Source of the DNA: Ignavibacteriales bacterium
GTDB taxonomy: Bacteria; Bacteroidota; Ignavibacteria; Ignavibacteriales; Melioribacteraceae
DNA: 64,000 nucleotides
Direction: 5' to 3'
Assembly: GCA_021740915.1 (NCBI GenBank)
Contig: JAIOYW010000009.1
Coordinates: forward strand, 62,001-126,000
A program made the position numbers and the translations under genes. Under the pieces are notes generated by a model. It ran no database searches. It saw only the letters and a program-made list of their open reading frames with translations, and was not told the origin of the DNA. This document shows positions 23,679 to 32,216 of this stretch, one piece after another. Position 1 is the first letter of the stretch, and each line of letters opens with the position of its first letter.

Positions 23679-24674
23679 ATGAGTTTATCTTATTTAAAAA
23701 TGCCGGATGTTGTCATTTTGGAAGAGACATCGCAGGATAAAACCTACGGACGTTTTACCGTGCAGCCATTAGAGCGCGGTTATGGCGTTACCTTGGGCAA
23801 TTCCTTCAGAAGGGTGCTTCTTTCATCATTGACTGGTGCGGCAATCACAGGGGTCAGGCTTGATGGAATTCTGCATGAATTCTCGACTATTCCCGGTGTT
23901 CTCGAAGATATTACTGAGATTGTCTTAAATCTCAAAAAAGTTAGATTAAAGATTCTCAATAAAAAAACTTCGAAACTTGATGTTACCTTAGTTGGTCCAT
24001 GCAAATTTACTGCAGCGGACTTGCAGAGTGCATCGGCTGATATCGAAATACTGAACCCTGATATTCATATTGCAACGCTGAATGCGGATGCAAAGGTATC
24101 GATGGAAGTGCGTTACGGATCAGGAAAAGGTTATGTTCCTTCATTCGAGCAGCAGTTTACAGACCAGAATATCGGTTTGATCCCGATTGACGCTATCTTC
24201 ACTCCGATAGTTAACGTTAAATATGATATCAGTAATGTAAGGATTGGAGAAAAAAACGATTTTGAAAAACTGTCGTTGGAGATAAAAACCGACGGATCAA
24301 TCACTCCCGAAGAAGCGCTTACAAGTTCTGCGATAATTCTCAGGGATCATGTTAATCTGTTCATTAATTTCGAAGTTGAAATTGAAGAAGAGAAACAGGA
24401 AGTAAAAAGAGACACAGAATTTGACAGGTTGAGAAGTATTCTTCTGCTTGGAGTAGATGATCTCGAGCTGAGTGTTCGAGCTCATAATTGTCTTAAAGCA
24501 GCTAACATCAAAATTCTTGGAGATCTTGTTAGAAGAGATGAGAGCGAATTGCTGCGTTTCAGAAATTTTGGCCGTAAATCTCTTGCAGAATTAATTGAGA
24601 TTGTTGACACCTACGGTCTCGAATTCGGAATGGATGTAGATAAGTATATTAAAGATAAACCCGAAAATCAGTAA
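23679..24674 (+). CDS. rpoA: RNA polymerase alpha subunit
   Basis: Alpha (331 aa from this start) nucleates polymerase assembly and contacts UP elements through its C-terminal domain. The N-terminal domain has G-Y-G-V-T-L-G-N-S-F-R-R-V-L-L-S-S near residue 37. The C-terminal domain has L-S-V-R-A-H-N-C-L-K and the helix F-G-R-K-S-L-A-E-L-x-E. ATG 23679 is chosen over an in-frame TTG at 23673 because the AGAGGA site would touch the latter. Confidence 0.98.
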   Translation: MSLSYLKMPDVVILEETSQDKTYGRFTVQPLERGYGVTLGNSFRRVLLSSLTGAAITGVRLDGILHEFSTIPGVLEDITEIVLNLKKVRLKILNKKTSKLDVTLVGPCKFTAADLQSASADIEILNPDIHIATLNADAKVSMEVRYGSGKGYVPSFEQQFTDQNIGLIPIDAIFTPIVNVKYDISNVRIGEKNDFEKLSLEIKTDGSITPEEALTSSAIILRDHVNLFINFEVEIEEEKQEVKRDTEFDRLRSILLLGVDDLELSVRAHNCLKAANIKILGDLVRRDESELLRFRNFGRKSLAELIEIVDTYGLEFGMDVDKYIKDKPENQ

Positions 24675-24692
24675 GTTTATACAGGTATTGAA

Positions 24693-25250
24693 ATGAGACA
24701 TAGAGTAAAGATCAATAAGTTAGGAAGAACTGCAAGCCATAGAAATGCATTGCTTAACGCGCTTGTAACAAGTTTGTTCAGGCATAAAAAGATTAAGACT
24801 ACGGTTGCCAAAGCTAAAGAAGCAAGAATGTTTGCTGAGAAGCTGATAACAAAAGCTAAGGTAGATACAGTTCATAGCCGCAGAATTGTTGCCCGCTTTA
24901 TCAAAGATAAAACAATAGTACAGGAATTGTTCGGCGAGATCAATACTACTATCGGCGACAGACCAGGCGGATACACACGCATCGTTAAACTGGGCAACAG
25001 GCCGGGCGACGCTGCTGAGATGGCAATTCTTGAACTTGTTGACTATAACACAGTAGTTAAAAAGGACACGAAGAAAAAACAGGCTTCCACACCAAAACCT
25101 GCAAAGGTGAAAGAAAAAACCGCTGCAACTGAAACAAAGGTTGAAGAGGTTAAGGTTGCACCTGCAGAAGAAGTGAAAGAAGATATGGTTCAGGATGCTG
25201 AAGTTATTAAACCGGAAGCTGAAGAATCGAAACCTGAAGAAAAAAAATAA
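24693..25250 (+). CDS. rplQ: 50S ribosomal protein L17 with long C-terminal tail
   Basis: L17 (185 aa) sits near the tunnel exit. The core (R-H-R-V-x-x-N-K-L-G-R-T-x-S-H-R to L-G-N-R-P-G-D-A-A-E-M-A-I-L-E-L-V) fills the first 120 residues. About 65 more residues of Lys/Glu/Pro/Ala-rich sequence follow, likely disordered. Many bacterial L17 proteins are 115-130 aa long. It is the last gene before a strong terminator. Confidence 0.97.
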   Translation: MRHRVKINKLGRTASHRNALLNALVTSLFRHKKIKTTVAKAKEARMFAEKLITKAKVDTVHSRRIVARFIKDKTIVQELFGEINTTIGDRPGGYTRIVKLGNRPGDAAEMAILELVDYNTVVKKDTKKKQASTPKPAKVKEKTAATETKVEEVKVAPAEEVKEDMVQDAEVIKPEAEESKPEEKK

Positions 25251-25271
25251 TATCTCTAAATATTAGTTAAT

Positions 25272-25303
25272 AAAAAGTAACCCTCCGGGGTTACTTTTTT
25301 TTT
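25272..25303 (+). terminator. Intrinsic terminator ending the ribosomal superoperon
   Basis: GTAACCC (25277-25283) pairs with GGGTTAC (25288-25294) around the loop TCCG, and nine T residues follow (25295-25303). A-run/T-run pairing can extend the stem. It is the clearest terminator in the first 25 kb. It ends exactly where the engB ATG starts. Confidence 0.92.
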
Positions 25304-25885
25304 ATGGATACAATTAAACTAACAAATACCGTATTTACCAAAGGACAAATCCCTGCGTCATCCCTTCCTGAGATAGTTTTATGCGGAAGATCGAATGTAG
25401 GGAAATCTTCTTTTATTAATTCGTTTTTCGGGTTAAGAAGCCTTGCTAAAGTCAGCTCAACACCCGGAAAAACGAGATCGCTGAATTATTACCTTATCAA
25501 TGACAGATATTATCTTGTTGATCTGCCGGGATTTGGTTATGCCCGCGTATCATTCAGCGAAAGGGATAAATGGCAGCAGTTGATAAAGGACTATTTTGCT
25601 TCTGTCAGGAAAGTTTCGTTCATACTGCATATTATTGATGCAAAAGCAGGGATGACGAATCTTGATGTACAGTTGCAGGAATTTGTAGCCGGATCCGGAT
25701 TCCCGTATAAGTTGTTAGCTAATAAATGTGACAAATTAAATCAGAGCGAAACAGGTAAACTTTTAACTGCTTTGAAGAATTCCAATCCTAAGCTTGATCC
25801 AGCAACAGATATTTATCTCTATTCAGCAAGAACCGGTAAGGGTAAGAAACAAGTTCTTAACCTGTTCCGCGATATTCAGTTTTAG
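25304..25885 (+). CDS. engB: Ribosome biogenesis GTP-binding protein EngB/YsxC
   Basis: EngB (193 aa) is a GTPase needed for 50S assembly. The P-loop G-R-S-N-V-G-K-S-S is near residue 29, the G3 motif D-L-P-G-F-G near residue 74 and N-K-C-D near residue 143. The ATG at 25304 gives the usual N-terminal length. It immediately follows the T-run of the rplQ terminator, so no Shine-Dalgarno site exists. Any transcript would come from terminator read-through or from a promoter inside rplQ. The next in-frame Met would remove most of the G domain. Confidence 0.96.
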   Translation: MDTIKLTNTVFTKGQIPASSLPEIVLCGRSNVGKSSFINSFFGLRSLAKVSSTPGKTRSLNYYLINDRYYLVDLPGFGYARVSFSERDKWQQLIKDYFASVRKVSFILHIIDAKAGMTNLDVQLQEFVAGSGFPYKLLANKCDKLNQSETGKLLTALKNSNPKLDPATDIYLYSARTGKGKKQVLNLFRDIQF

Positions 25886-25951
25886 TATTTTTTTTTGTAT
25901 GTTTAAAGAGGAATATAAGGCAGATATTGCCTGAATAATACCGGTAAATGA

Positions 25952-27835
25952 ATGAGCGACTTAAAAGGAAATATAAGAAAACTAAGCATTGTTATTGGAA
26001 TACCTTTCCTGTCGATTCTGATTGTGCTTACAGATGAATCTCTTTACGAAGTTATTATAGCTTCGATACTCACAATATTTGCAATTTATATGGCGCTGAT
26101 CGGTGGCAATAATTCGAAAGAAATTATTTCGGATTATGCTGATGATGAACTTGTAAAACCGGAAGTGAAACCAGAAGTGAAACCAGTTGAGCCCAAAAGT
26201 CAATATACTGGAGAGGAAGATGAAGGATTTTCAATTGTAAACCCTCCTGAAAAAATTGAAATCAAAACAACAGGGTATTATTCTCATGCTGATAAAAAAT
26301 TAAATTTTTCAGAAATACCTGATGATATAAAGGAAGAATTTTATTCTGTAATTAACGAAAAATTGCCGGACGTCGATGAACCCGGGGCTCAGCTATCTTT
26401 CTTAATCAATAAGCTTCTTGCCATTCTTAAGGATGCATATCTCTGTCATTCTGCGGTCTTTTTTATATACAGAAACGACAAAAAAATACTAAGTCTCAAA
26501 AACTTTGATTCGAATTCAAATGATATAGCTAAAATTGATTTTTCACTTTCAGATGATCTGGTCAGTAAAGTAATTGATTCTCAGTCACCACATTTTATCG
26601 GTGTTATCAATCAGGCAGATGAACAAAAACAGATCAGATATTATTCGAGGAATATTGGTATCAAATCGTTTATTGGTGTTCCATTATTTTTCGGTAAGTC
26701 CATTAAAGGAGTTCTGGCACTCGATTCCCGCGCCGAAGATCATTTCGGCTTTGAAACAATATTTTCACTTGGTAAAGTTGTCCGGGTTATCTCATTGCTG
26801 CTTAACATTTTCGATTCCCACATTGGTTCAGTAAAATATGAGAACCGTTTAAGGGCTCTTCTCGATTTTATTGGACCTGAAACCGAATATGAAAATGATG
26901 CGGCACTCTATTCAGCCCTTGGAAATGCAGTTACGCGGCTAATAAAATGGGATAATCATGCTCTCGTGATGTTTGATAATCAGGATAAAGCATTCAGGGT
27001 AATTCATACTATAAGTAAAGACGGAAAAGAATATATCAGGAATGGATCAGTAATCGAAATGGACCGTTCCATTGTGGGCAGAGCTATTTTAGATGGAAGT
27101 CCTGTGCGGATTGATGATCTCTCAAAGAAAACAACTGTATTATTCAGGGAGAATGAAAACATTGTTCTTCAGGGATCATTCATGGCAATTCCCCTTGTTT
27201 ATGAAACGAGGAATTTCGGTGTTTTATGTTTTTCGAATAATAATCCGCAGGGCTTTTCCTCTGAAGAAGAAAATTTCATTATGCGTTGTGCAAGGATTCT
27301 CTCCTATATAGTTTATATGCAATCGACAAGGAACCTGATTAAAAGCTATATTTCCGTTGATTTGGAAACTCAGATTCTGCATAAGTTCTCTTTTGAGGAA
27401 TTAGTAAGGGCAGATATAAAAAAAGCACAGCAGACCGATACACCAGCCAGTTTCTCGCTGATTCTGCTTGATGAATTTGATGAAGAAGAAAATCTTTTTG
27501 GCAGTAATAATCATGCGGAATTGATCCGGAAGCTTAAAGATAGAATTAAAGAGCTGCTGCCTGAAATGGCGACCTTCGGGAGAATTGATAAACATTTGTT
27601 TGGAATTTTCTTTTTTAATATGAAAAGCACAGACGTTCATATGTGGGCGGAAAAACTAAGAGTGCAGCAGGCATCAGATGTTTTGCCGGTTCTCACCAGC
27701 CAAAATACATTTACAATATCTGTTGGAATTGCACCGCTGACAGACGGGCAACAGTATGAGGATATCTTCAAGAATGCAATGAATGCTCTTGAGAAAGCAT
27801 CGCAAAAGGGGAATACAGTACAAATATCGAATTAG
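25952..27835 (+). CDS. Membrane protein with two GAF domains and a degenerate GGDEF domain
   Basis: This 627-aa protein begins with two hydrophobic segments (about residues 13-27 and 31-48), so it is anchored in the inner membrane. A Lys/Pro/Glu-rich linker follows near residues 68-90. Two GAF-like sensory domains cover about 130-290 and 305-460. The C-terminal 150 residues fit a GGDEF fold: a late I-S-V-G-I-A strand and the A-L-E-K-A-S-Q-K-G-N end are recognisable. The G-G-D/E-E-F active-site hairpin is replaced by G-R-I-D-K-H-L-F-G near residue 542, so diguanylate cyclase activity is not expected. It sits 9 bp ahead of deoB. Function is unknown; a nucleotide or ligand sensor is the best guess. 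Confidence 0.8.
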   Translation: MSDLKGNIRKLSIVIGIPFLSILIVLTDESLYEVIIASILTIFAIYMALIGGNNSKEIISDYADDELVKPEVKPEVKPVEPKSQYTGEEDEGFSIVNPPEKIEIKTTGYYSHADKKLNFSEIPDDIKEEFYSVINEKLPDVDEPGAQLSFLINKLLAILKDAYLCHSAVFFIYRNDKKILSLKNFDSNSNDIAKIDFSLSDDLVSKVIDSQSPHFIGVINQADEQKQIRYYSRNIGIKSFIGVPLFFGKSIKGVLALDSRAEDHFGFETIFSLGKVVRVISLLLNIFDSHIGSVKYENRLRALLDFIGPETEYENDAALYSALGNAVTRLIKWDNHALVMFDNQDKAFRVIHTISKDGKEYIRNGSVIEMDRSIVGRAILDGSPVRIDDLSKKTTVLFRENENIVLQGSFMAIPLVYETRNFGVLCFSNNNPQGFSSEEENFIMRCARILSYIVYMQSTRNLIKSYISVDLETQILHKFSFEELVRADIKKAQQTDTPASFSLILLDEFDEEENLFGSNNHAELIRKLKDRIKELLPEMATFGRIDKHLFGIFFFNMKSTDVHMWAEKLRVQQASDVLPVLTSQNTFTISVGIAPLTDGQQYEDIFKNAMNALEKASQKGNTVQISN

Positions 27836-27844
27836 GAGCTTCTT

Positions 27845-29008
27845 TTGAAAAATTTTCTTCTAATTGTTCTTGATGGTGTGGGCGCAGGCGAACTTCCCGA
27901 TGCGGCTGATTACGGAGATACCGGCAGTAACACTCTCGCTAATATTGGTAAGGCAGTTGGCGGCTTACATTTGCCAAACCTGACAAAGGCGGGTCTTGGT
28001 AACATTACTGATATTGGGGGCATTCCTCCAGTCGCAAAACCCGGATTCTCGTTTGGTAAAATGGCGGAGATATCTCGCGGTAAGGATTCTACAACCGGTC
28101 ATTGGGAAATTGGTGGTCTCGAGGTTACGTTCGATTTTCCTTATTATCCTGAAGGCTTTCCAAAAGAAATTATTAATGAGTTCAAAAGATTGACCGGTGT
28201 AGAGGGAGTTTTAGGCAATAAAGCTGCTTCGGGAACCGAGATAATAAACGAACTGGGCGAAGAACATCTCAGAACAGCCTATCCGATCGTTTACACTTCT
28301 GCTGATTCAGTTTTCCAGATAGCCGCACATGAAGAAATTATTCCTCTTCCGGAATTATTGAGGATTTGTGAGGTTTCCCGAAATGAACTGCTCAGAGGGA
28401 AACATTCAGTCGGCCGTGTTATTGCCAGACCGTTTCTCGGTACTCCGGGCAATTTTAAGAGGACTACCAACAGAAAAGACTTTTCGCTTGATCCTCCTGA
28501 AAAAACAATTCTTGATTATCTGAAAGATGCCGGTATAAATACCATTGCGATTGGAAAAGTGAATGACCTTTTTAATTATCGCGGAATAGTACAAGGAGTA
28601 AAAACGAAATCGAATGCCGAAGGAATTGAGAAGATTATATCAAATGCTCAATCTGCGGAAAATTCATTTATTTTTACCAATCTGGTTGATTTCGATGTCA
28701 ATTACGGTCACAGAAACGATCCTGCCGGATTTGCCGAAGCCTTAAAGGAATTCGATGACAATCTTCCACGCATCCTTAAATCGCTTGATGAAACTGATGC
28801 ATTGCTTTTAACTGCCGACCATGGCAATGATCCGACCACTAAAGGCACTGATCATTCCCGCGAGTATGTGCCGCTGCTTTTTTACCGGAAAGGGAAAAAA
28901 GGAAGGGATCTCGGAACACGCAAAACTTTCTCGGATGCAGGTCAGACTGTTGCTCATTTTTTCAGAGTCAATAATGCTTTGCGGGGAACTAGTTTTCTTA
29001 AAAAGTGA
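27845..29008 (+). CDS. deoB: Phosphopentomutase
   Basis: DeoB (387 aa) interconverts ribose or deoxyribose 1-phosphate and 5-phosphate in nucleoside salvage. It belongs to the alkaline-phosphatase superfamily and uses two Mn ions. The N-terminal metal motif L-D-G-V-G-A-G-E-L-P-D-A is near residue 8. The phosphoacceptor Thr is in K-D-S-T-T-G-H-W-E near residue 82. The C-terminal T-A-D-H-G-N-D-P-T-T-x-G-T-D-H-S-R-E site is near residue 320. The start is TTG at 27845, preceded by AGGAG at 27835-27839. Confidence 0.97.
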   Translation: MKNFLLIVLDGVGAGELPDAADYGDTGSNTLANIGKAVGGLHLPNLTKAGLGNITDIGGIPPVAKPGFSFGKMAEISRGKDSTTGHWEIGGLEVTFDFPYYPEGFPKEIINEFKRLTGVEGVLGNKAASGTEIINELGEEHLRTAYPIVYTSADSVFQIAAHEEIIPLPELLRICEVSRNELLRGKHSVGRVIARPFLGTPGNFKRTTNRKDFSLDPPEKTILDYLKDAGINTIAIGKVNDLFNYRGIVQGVKTKSNAEGIEKIISNAQSAENSFIFTNLVDFDVNYGHRNDPAGFAEALKEFDDNLPRILKSLDETDALLLTADHGNDPTTKGTDHSREYVPLLFYRKGKKGRDLGTRKTFSDAGQTVAHFFRVNNALRGTSFLKK

Positions 29009-29382
29009 CCGGGCAGATATGTTACCATTTGAGATTACTTCGCTGTATCAAGAACTATTCTTAATGTTCACCTACTGAAAAATCATAATCGGGTATCAGA
29101 TTTCGTTTCTTATCCCTCATGCGTTTTATCCTGAATGAATAATTTTTTAGTGCAGATATAGCTCCATGATATTGTTCAGAGCCCCGGTTAACCTATCAGA
29201 CTCAATCGGGTTTATGTCCCTGCATCCGGAAATCAAATATAAATGCCGGATATTTCGATAAGTTGGGTTATACTGATTAATGCCTTATTTTTGCAATTGT
29301 ACTGAATCCGCCCGAAGTTATTAATGGCAGGAATTGAAGTTTTGTACTGCTCCATATATTTATTACGAAAAAAACAATAAAA
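29009..29382. other. 374-bp intergenic region with no recognised feature
   Basis: No convincing open frame, tRNA, terminator or repeat was seen between deoB and the next gene. Short open stretches are interrupted by stops in all frames. It presumably holds the promoter for the 29383-30628 cluster, but no box could be assigned. Confidence 0.6.
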
Positions 29383-29682
29383 ATGGCTGACGAAAATCTT
29401 ATCCACATTATCGATTACAGAATAGTCCGTGATGAAAAGGGTAATTTTGTAATACCTGATTCGCTTTATGCAGATTTAAAGTCAAAGGGTCTGAATTCCT
29501 TTACTTTGAGGATTATGGCGAATCCGGAGGAGGATATGGATTTATCCGGGATGGATGCCGATATTTACCGGGCAATTATGGAGAGGCAAAAATTACCAGG
29601 ATCGGTTGTGCTTGAATTCCTTAGCGCGAAAGGGTCATTGAAGGCTGAGAGTGAATTTTATGGCAGGAAAAAGAATGCCTGA
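29383..29682 (+). CDS. Small protein of unknown function, upstream partner of PIN-like gene
   Basis: This 99-aa acidic protein is not recognised. It starts M-A-D-E-N-L-I-H-I-I-D-Y and contains G-N-F-V-I-P-D-S-L-Y-A-D-L, a segment that resembles the strand-helix layout of small antitoxins but is not enough to assign one. It overlaps the following PIN-like gene by 8 bp, so the two are coupled. The position relative to a PIN-like gene is that of a VapB-type antitoxin. That is an inference from context only. Confidence 0.65.
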   Translation: MADENLIHIIDYRIVRDEKGNFVIPDSLYADLKSKGLNSFTLRIMANPEEDMDLSGMDADIYRAIMERQKLPGSVVLEFLSAKGSLKAESEFYGRKKNA

Positions 29683-30055
29683 GTATCTTATTGAATCGGG
29701 GATAATCGCAGGATATCTGATCTCAGAGAGTACTATGACCATAGCGCTTGAAACAGCTATGATGGAAGGCATTTGTTTTACAACAGCGCTTGATGCCGCT
29801 GAATTGTATTATATGGCAAAAACGGAAAAACAGAAAAAAGCGGTTGATTCGGTTCTCAGAGCATTAAAAGTGCTGGGAATTAATTCCCGCTATGTACTCG
29901 GGATTGAAAGATTCAGCCAAAAAACCGATAACTGGAAAGATGCGCTTTTTTGCGAGATTGCCAGAATAAATAAATTAATTATTTTAAGCACCAGAAAAAA
30001 CTACTTTGCTGAATGCGGGCTTGATGTTATTTCGCCCGAGGATTTAGGAGGCTGA
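29675..30055 (+). CDS. PIN-like domain protein with altered active site
   Basis: The 126-aa product reads like a VapC-type PIN protein. Its start Y-L-I-E-S-G-I-I-A-G-Y-L aligns by eye with the usual Y-L-L-D-T-S-V-I-I-A-Y-L, so the first metal-binding Asp is Glu here. A-A-E-L-Y-Y-M-A-K-T-E-K-Q fits the second acidic motif. D-A-L-F-C-E-I-A and S-T-R-K-N-Y-F fit the third and fourth. The ATG at 29675 has AGGA upstream; an ATG at 29660 and a GTG at 29651 are in frame. It is followed 1 bp later by microcompartment genes, an odd context for a toxin. Confidence 0.6.
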   Translation: MPEYLIESGIIAGYLISESTMTIALETAMMEGICFTTALDAAELYYMAKTEKQKKAVDSVLRALKVLGINSRYVLGIERFSQKTDNWKDALFCEIARINKLIILSTRKNYFAECGLDVISPEDLGG

Positions 30056-30056
30056 A

Positions 30057-30359
30057 TTGATACTCGCAAAAGTTATTGGGACTGTATGGTCAACCCGGAA
30101 AGATGAGAATCTTGTGGGTGCGAAATTCCTTATCACGAGGGAATTGAATCTTGATTATACTCCTAAGAAAAATTTTCTTGTCGCAGTTGATTCTGTTGGC
30201 GCCGGGGTTGGTGAAGTTGTGCTTGTGGCTCAGGGCAGTTCCGCACGACAGACCACATTTACTAAGAATAAACCTGTAGATGCGGTGATCATGGCAATTG
30301 TAGATAAACTTGATATTGCCGTTAAAGAACAACTTGAAGAATTGATCTCAACGCAATGA
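30057..30359 (+). CDS. EutN/CcmL-type microcompartment vertex protein 1
   Basis: This 100-aa protein has the pentameric vertex fold of bacterial microcompartments. M-I-L-A-K-V-I-G-T-V-W-S-T-R-K, the L-V-A-V-D-S-V-G-A-G-V-G-E-V-V-L segment and V-D-A-V-I-M-A-I-V-D are the family hallmarks. The start is TTG at 30057, with GGAGG inside the end of the preceding gene. Its stop overlaps the next vertex gene by 4 bp. No hexameric BMC-domain shell gene or encapsulated enzyme is visible in this window. Confidence 0.9.
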   Translation: MILAKVIGTVWSTRKDENLVGAKFLITRELNLDYTPKKNFLVAVDSVGAGVGEVVLVAQGSSARQTTFTKNKPVDAVIMAIVDKLDIAVKEQLEELISTQ

Positions 30360-30628
30360 TCCTCGGAAGAGTACTTGGTACTATTTGGGCGACAAGAAAA
30401 TATGATTCTGTAAAGAATTATAAAATGCAGATCGTCCAGCCCCTGAATGGAAAACTGGAAAAGACCGGATCGCCGCTCATAGCTCTTGATACTATCGGTG
30501 CGGGTCCCGGAGAAATTGTTTTTTACATCACTTCGAGTGAAGCTGTTATCCCGCTTGAAGTTGACATGGCTCCTGTTGACGCCTCGATCGTTGGTATTGT
30601 TGATTCAGTCAACAACGAGCTCGGTTAA
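30356..30628 (+). CDS. EutN/CcmL-type microcompartment vertex protein 2
   Basis: The 90-aa product is a paralogue of the previous gene: [30 protein letters not shown] and [10 protein letters not shown] are all present. It starts at an ATGA overlap. The pair has diverged strongly, as vertex paralogues in one shell do. rpoD begins 14 bp downstream, so read-through into the sigma gene is likely. Confidence 0.9.
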   Translation: MILGRVLGTIWATRKYDSVKNYKMQIVQPLNGKLEKTGSPLIALDTIGAGPGEIVFYITSSEAVIPLEVDMAPVDASIVGIVDSVNNELG

Positions 30629-30642
30629 AAAGGAGTTCTGAT

Positions 30643-31497
30643 TTGAAAATATTCAAGCAATTTACCAGCCGCGAAAGTCAGTCATTAGATAAATACCTGC
30701 AGGAAATCGGCAAAGTTGATCTGCTGAATTCAGACGAAGAAATAAAACTCGCCATTCAGATCAGAAAGGGTGATGACAAAGCGCTTGAGAAGCTTGTGAA
30801 GGCTAATCTCAGGTTTGTTGTGAGTGTTGCAAAGCAGTACCAGAATCAGGGCCTTTCGCTTGGTGATCTGATAAATGAGGGAAATCTTGGGCTGATCAAA
30901 GCCGCAAAAAGATTTGATGAGACGCGAGGATTCAAGTTTATTTCATATGCGGTATGGTGGATAAGGCAATCAATACTTCAGGCTTTGGCTGAGCAGTCAC
31001 GCATTGTCCGGCTGCCGCTTAACCGTGTTGGCGCCCTCAATAAAATAGGGAAAGCCTACAGTAATCTGGAACAGGAATTTGAAAGAGAGCCATCGCCTCA
31101 TGAACTTGCAATGGAATTGGAGATGGACATTTCTGAAATAGTTGATACCCTCAAAATTTCGGGACGACCCATTTCTATGGATGCTCCATTTACTCAGGGT
31201 GAGGAAAACAGACTTATTGATGTGCTTGTGAACGATTTGCAGCCAACGCCTGATCATGATCTGATGGCAGAATCCTTAAAAAATGAAATAAAGCGGGCTC
31301 TTTCCACCCTCAATGGACGTGAGGCGGAAGTTCTTATACTATATTTTGGATTAGGAGAGGAACACTCAATGACTCTTGAGGAGATAGGCGAAAAATTCAA
31401 CCTTACCCGTGAAAGAGTCAGGCAGATAAAAGAAAAAGCAATCCGGCGGTTAAAAAATACATCCCGCAGTAAAAACCTCAGAAATTATCTTGGATGA
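30643..31497 (+). CDS. rpoD: Primary sigma factor RpoD/SigA (short Bacteroidetes type)
   Basis: The 284-aa product is the housekeeping sigma factor. Region 1.2 starts directly ([10 protein letters not shown]), so region 1.1 is missing. Region 2 has the [21 protein letters not shown] core, region 3 follows, and region 4.2 has the helix-turn-helix [19 protein letters not shown]. The lack of region 1.1 is typical of Bacteroidota and relatives and helps place the organism. The start is TTG at 30643 behind AAGGAG. The stop overlaps the next gene by 4 bp. Confidence 0.96.
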   Translation: MKIFKQFTSRESQSLDKYLQEIGKVDLLNSDEEIKLAIQIRKGDDKALEKLVKANLRFVVSVAKQYQNQGLSLGDLINEGNLGLIKAAKRFDETRGFKFISYAVWWIRQSILQALAEQSRIVRLPLNRVGALNKIGKAYSNLEQEFEREPSPHELAMELEMDISEIVDTLKISGRPISMDAPFTQGEENRLIDVLVNDLQPTPDHDLMAESLKNEIKRALSTLNGREAEVLILYFGLGEEHSMTLEEIGEKFNLTRERVRQIKEKAIRRLKNTSRSKNLRNYLG

Positions 31498-32180
31498 AAA
31501 ACCTCTGCGCGACCTCTGTATTGCTGATAATTATTCTTAATTTTTCCGCATGTGCTCCTGTCGCTGTCTTTTCGACATCCGGAAGCCGTTTTTCGGATTC
31601 GGAGAATAAGCAGGAAACTGAAAAGATGCAAACTCCCGACGAAAATTCGATGGATTCGTCTTCAGAGAATTCGTCTGAAGAATTTCCTCTCGAAGAAAAT
31701 CCCGATGATTTTATTTCAAACTATGAAGAGATAATTTCAATAGGTGTGCCGGTCGAAAGCCAGACCCGGCTGCTGATTGAGATAACAAGGTATCTGAAAA
31801 CTCCTTACCGGTATGGAGGACTTGGTCCGAATGGCTTTGATTGTTCAGGACTTATAAACAGAGTTTTTCTGGATGCATTAGAGGTTGAGCTTCCACGCAC
31901 TGTTGAGGATATGTTTTATTCATCACAGATCGAAAAAGAACAATCGAACCCTGAATTCGGTGATATAGTCTTTTTTAAGTTACGTAAAAGACACCCTGAT
32001 CATGCCGGAATTTATCTTGGGAACGGATTATTCGTCCATTCAAGTTCATCGCGCGGCGTTATAGTCTCACCACTTAAAAGTGACTATTACAGTCCAAAAT
32101 ATCTGGGCTTTCGGAAAATGAATATCCTTATGATGCAGCCGCCCGCCCTGAAGCTTGAATCAGAAACTGAAAAAAGATAA
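31494..32180 (+). CDS. NlpC/P60 family cell-wall hydrolase lipoprotein
   Basis: This 228-aa protein has a lipoprotein signal (hydrophobic helix then F-S-A-C, lipid Cys at residue 20). A Ser/Glu-rich linker (about 30-75) follows, then an NlpC/P60 papain-like domain. The catalytic Cys117 is in F-D-C-S-G, His170 in D-H-A-G-I-Y-L-G and His182 in F-V-H-S-S-S. Such enzymes cut peptidoglycan stem peptides, often at gamma-D-Glu-diamino acid bonds. It overlaps rpoD by 4 bp (ATGA), which couples a wall enzyme to the main sigma gene. Confidence 0.92.
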   Translation: MKNLCATSVLLIIILNFSACAPVAVFSTSGSRFSDSENKQETEKMQTPDENSMDSSSENSSEEFPLEENPDDFISNYEEIISIGVPVESQTRLLIEITRYLKTPYRYGGLGPNGFDCSGLINRVFLDALEVELPRTVEDMFYSSQIEKEQSNPEFGDIVFFKLRKRHPDHAGIYLGNGLFVHSSSSRGVIVSPLKSDYYSPKYLGFRKMNILMMQPPALKLESETEKR

Positions 32181-32216
32181 ATCAAAGACAGGCTGAGCAA
32201 ACTTTGCAGAACTCAT

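Noticed and set aside
29675-30628. A complete bacterial microcompartment locus
   Set aside because: Only vertex proteins were found. No BMC-domain hexamer, encapsulation peptide or cargo enzyme lies in the window.
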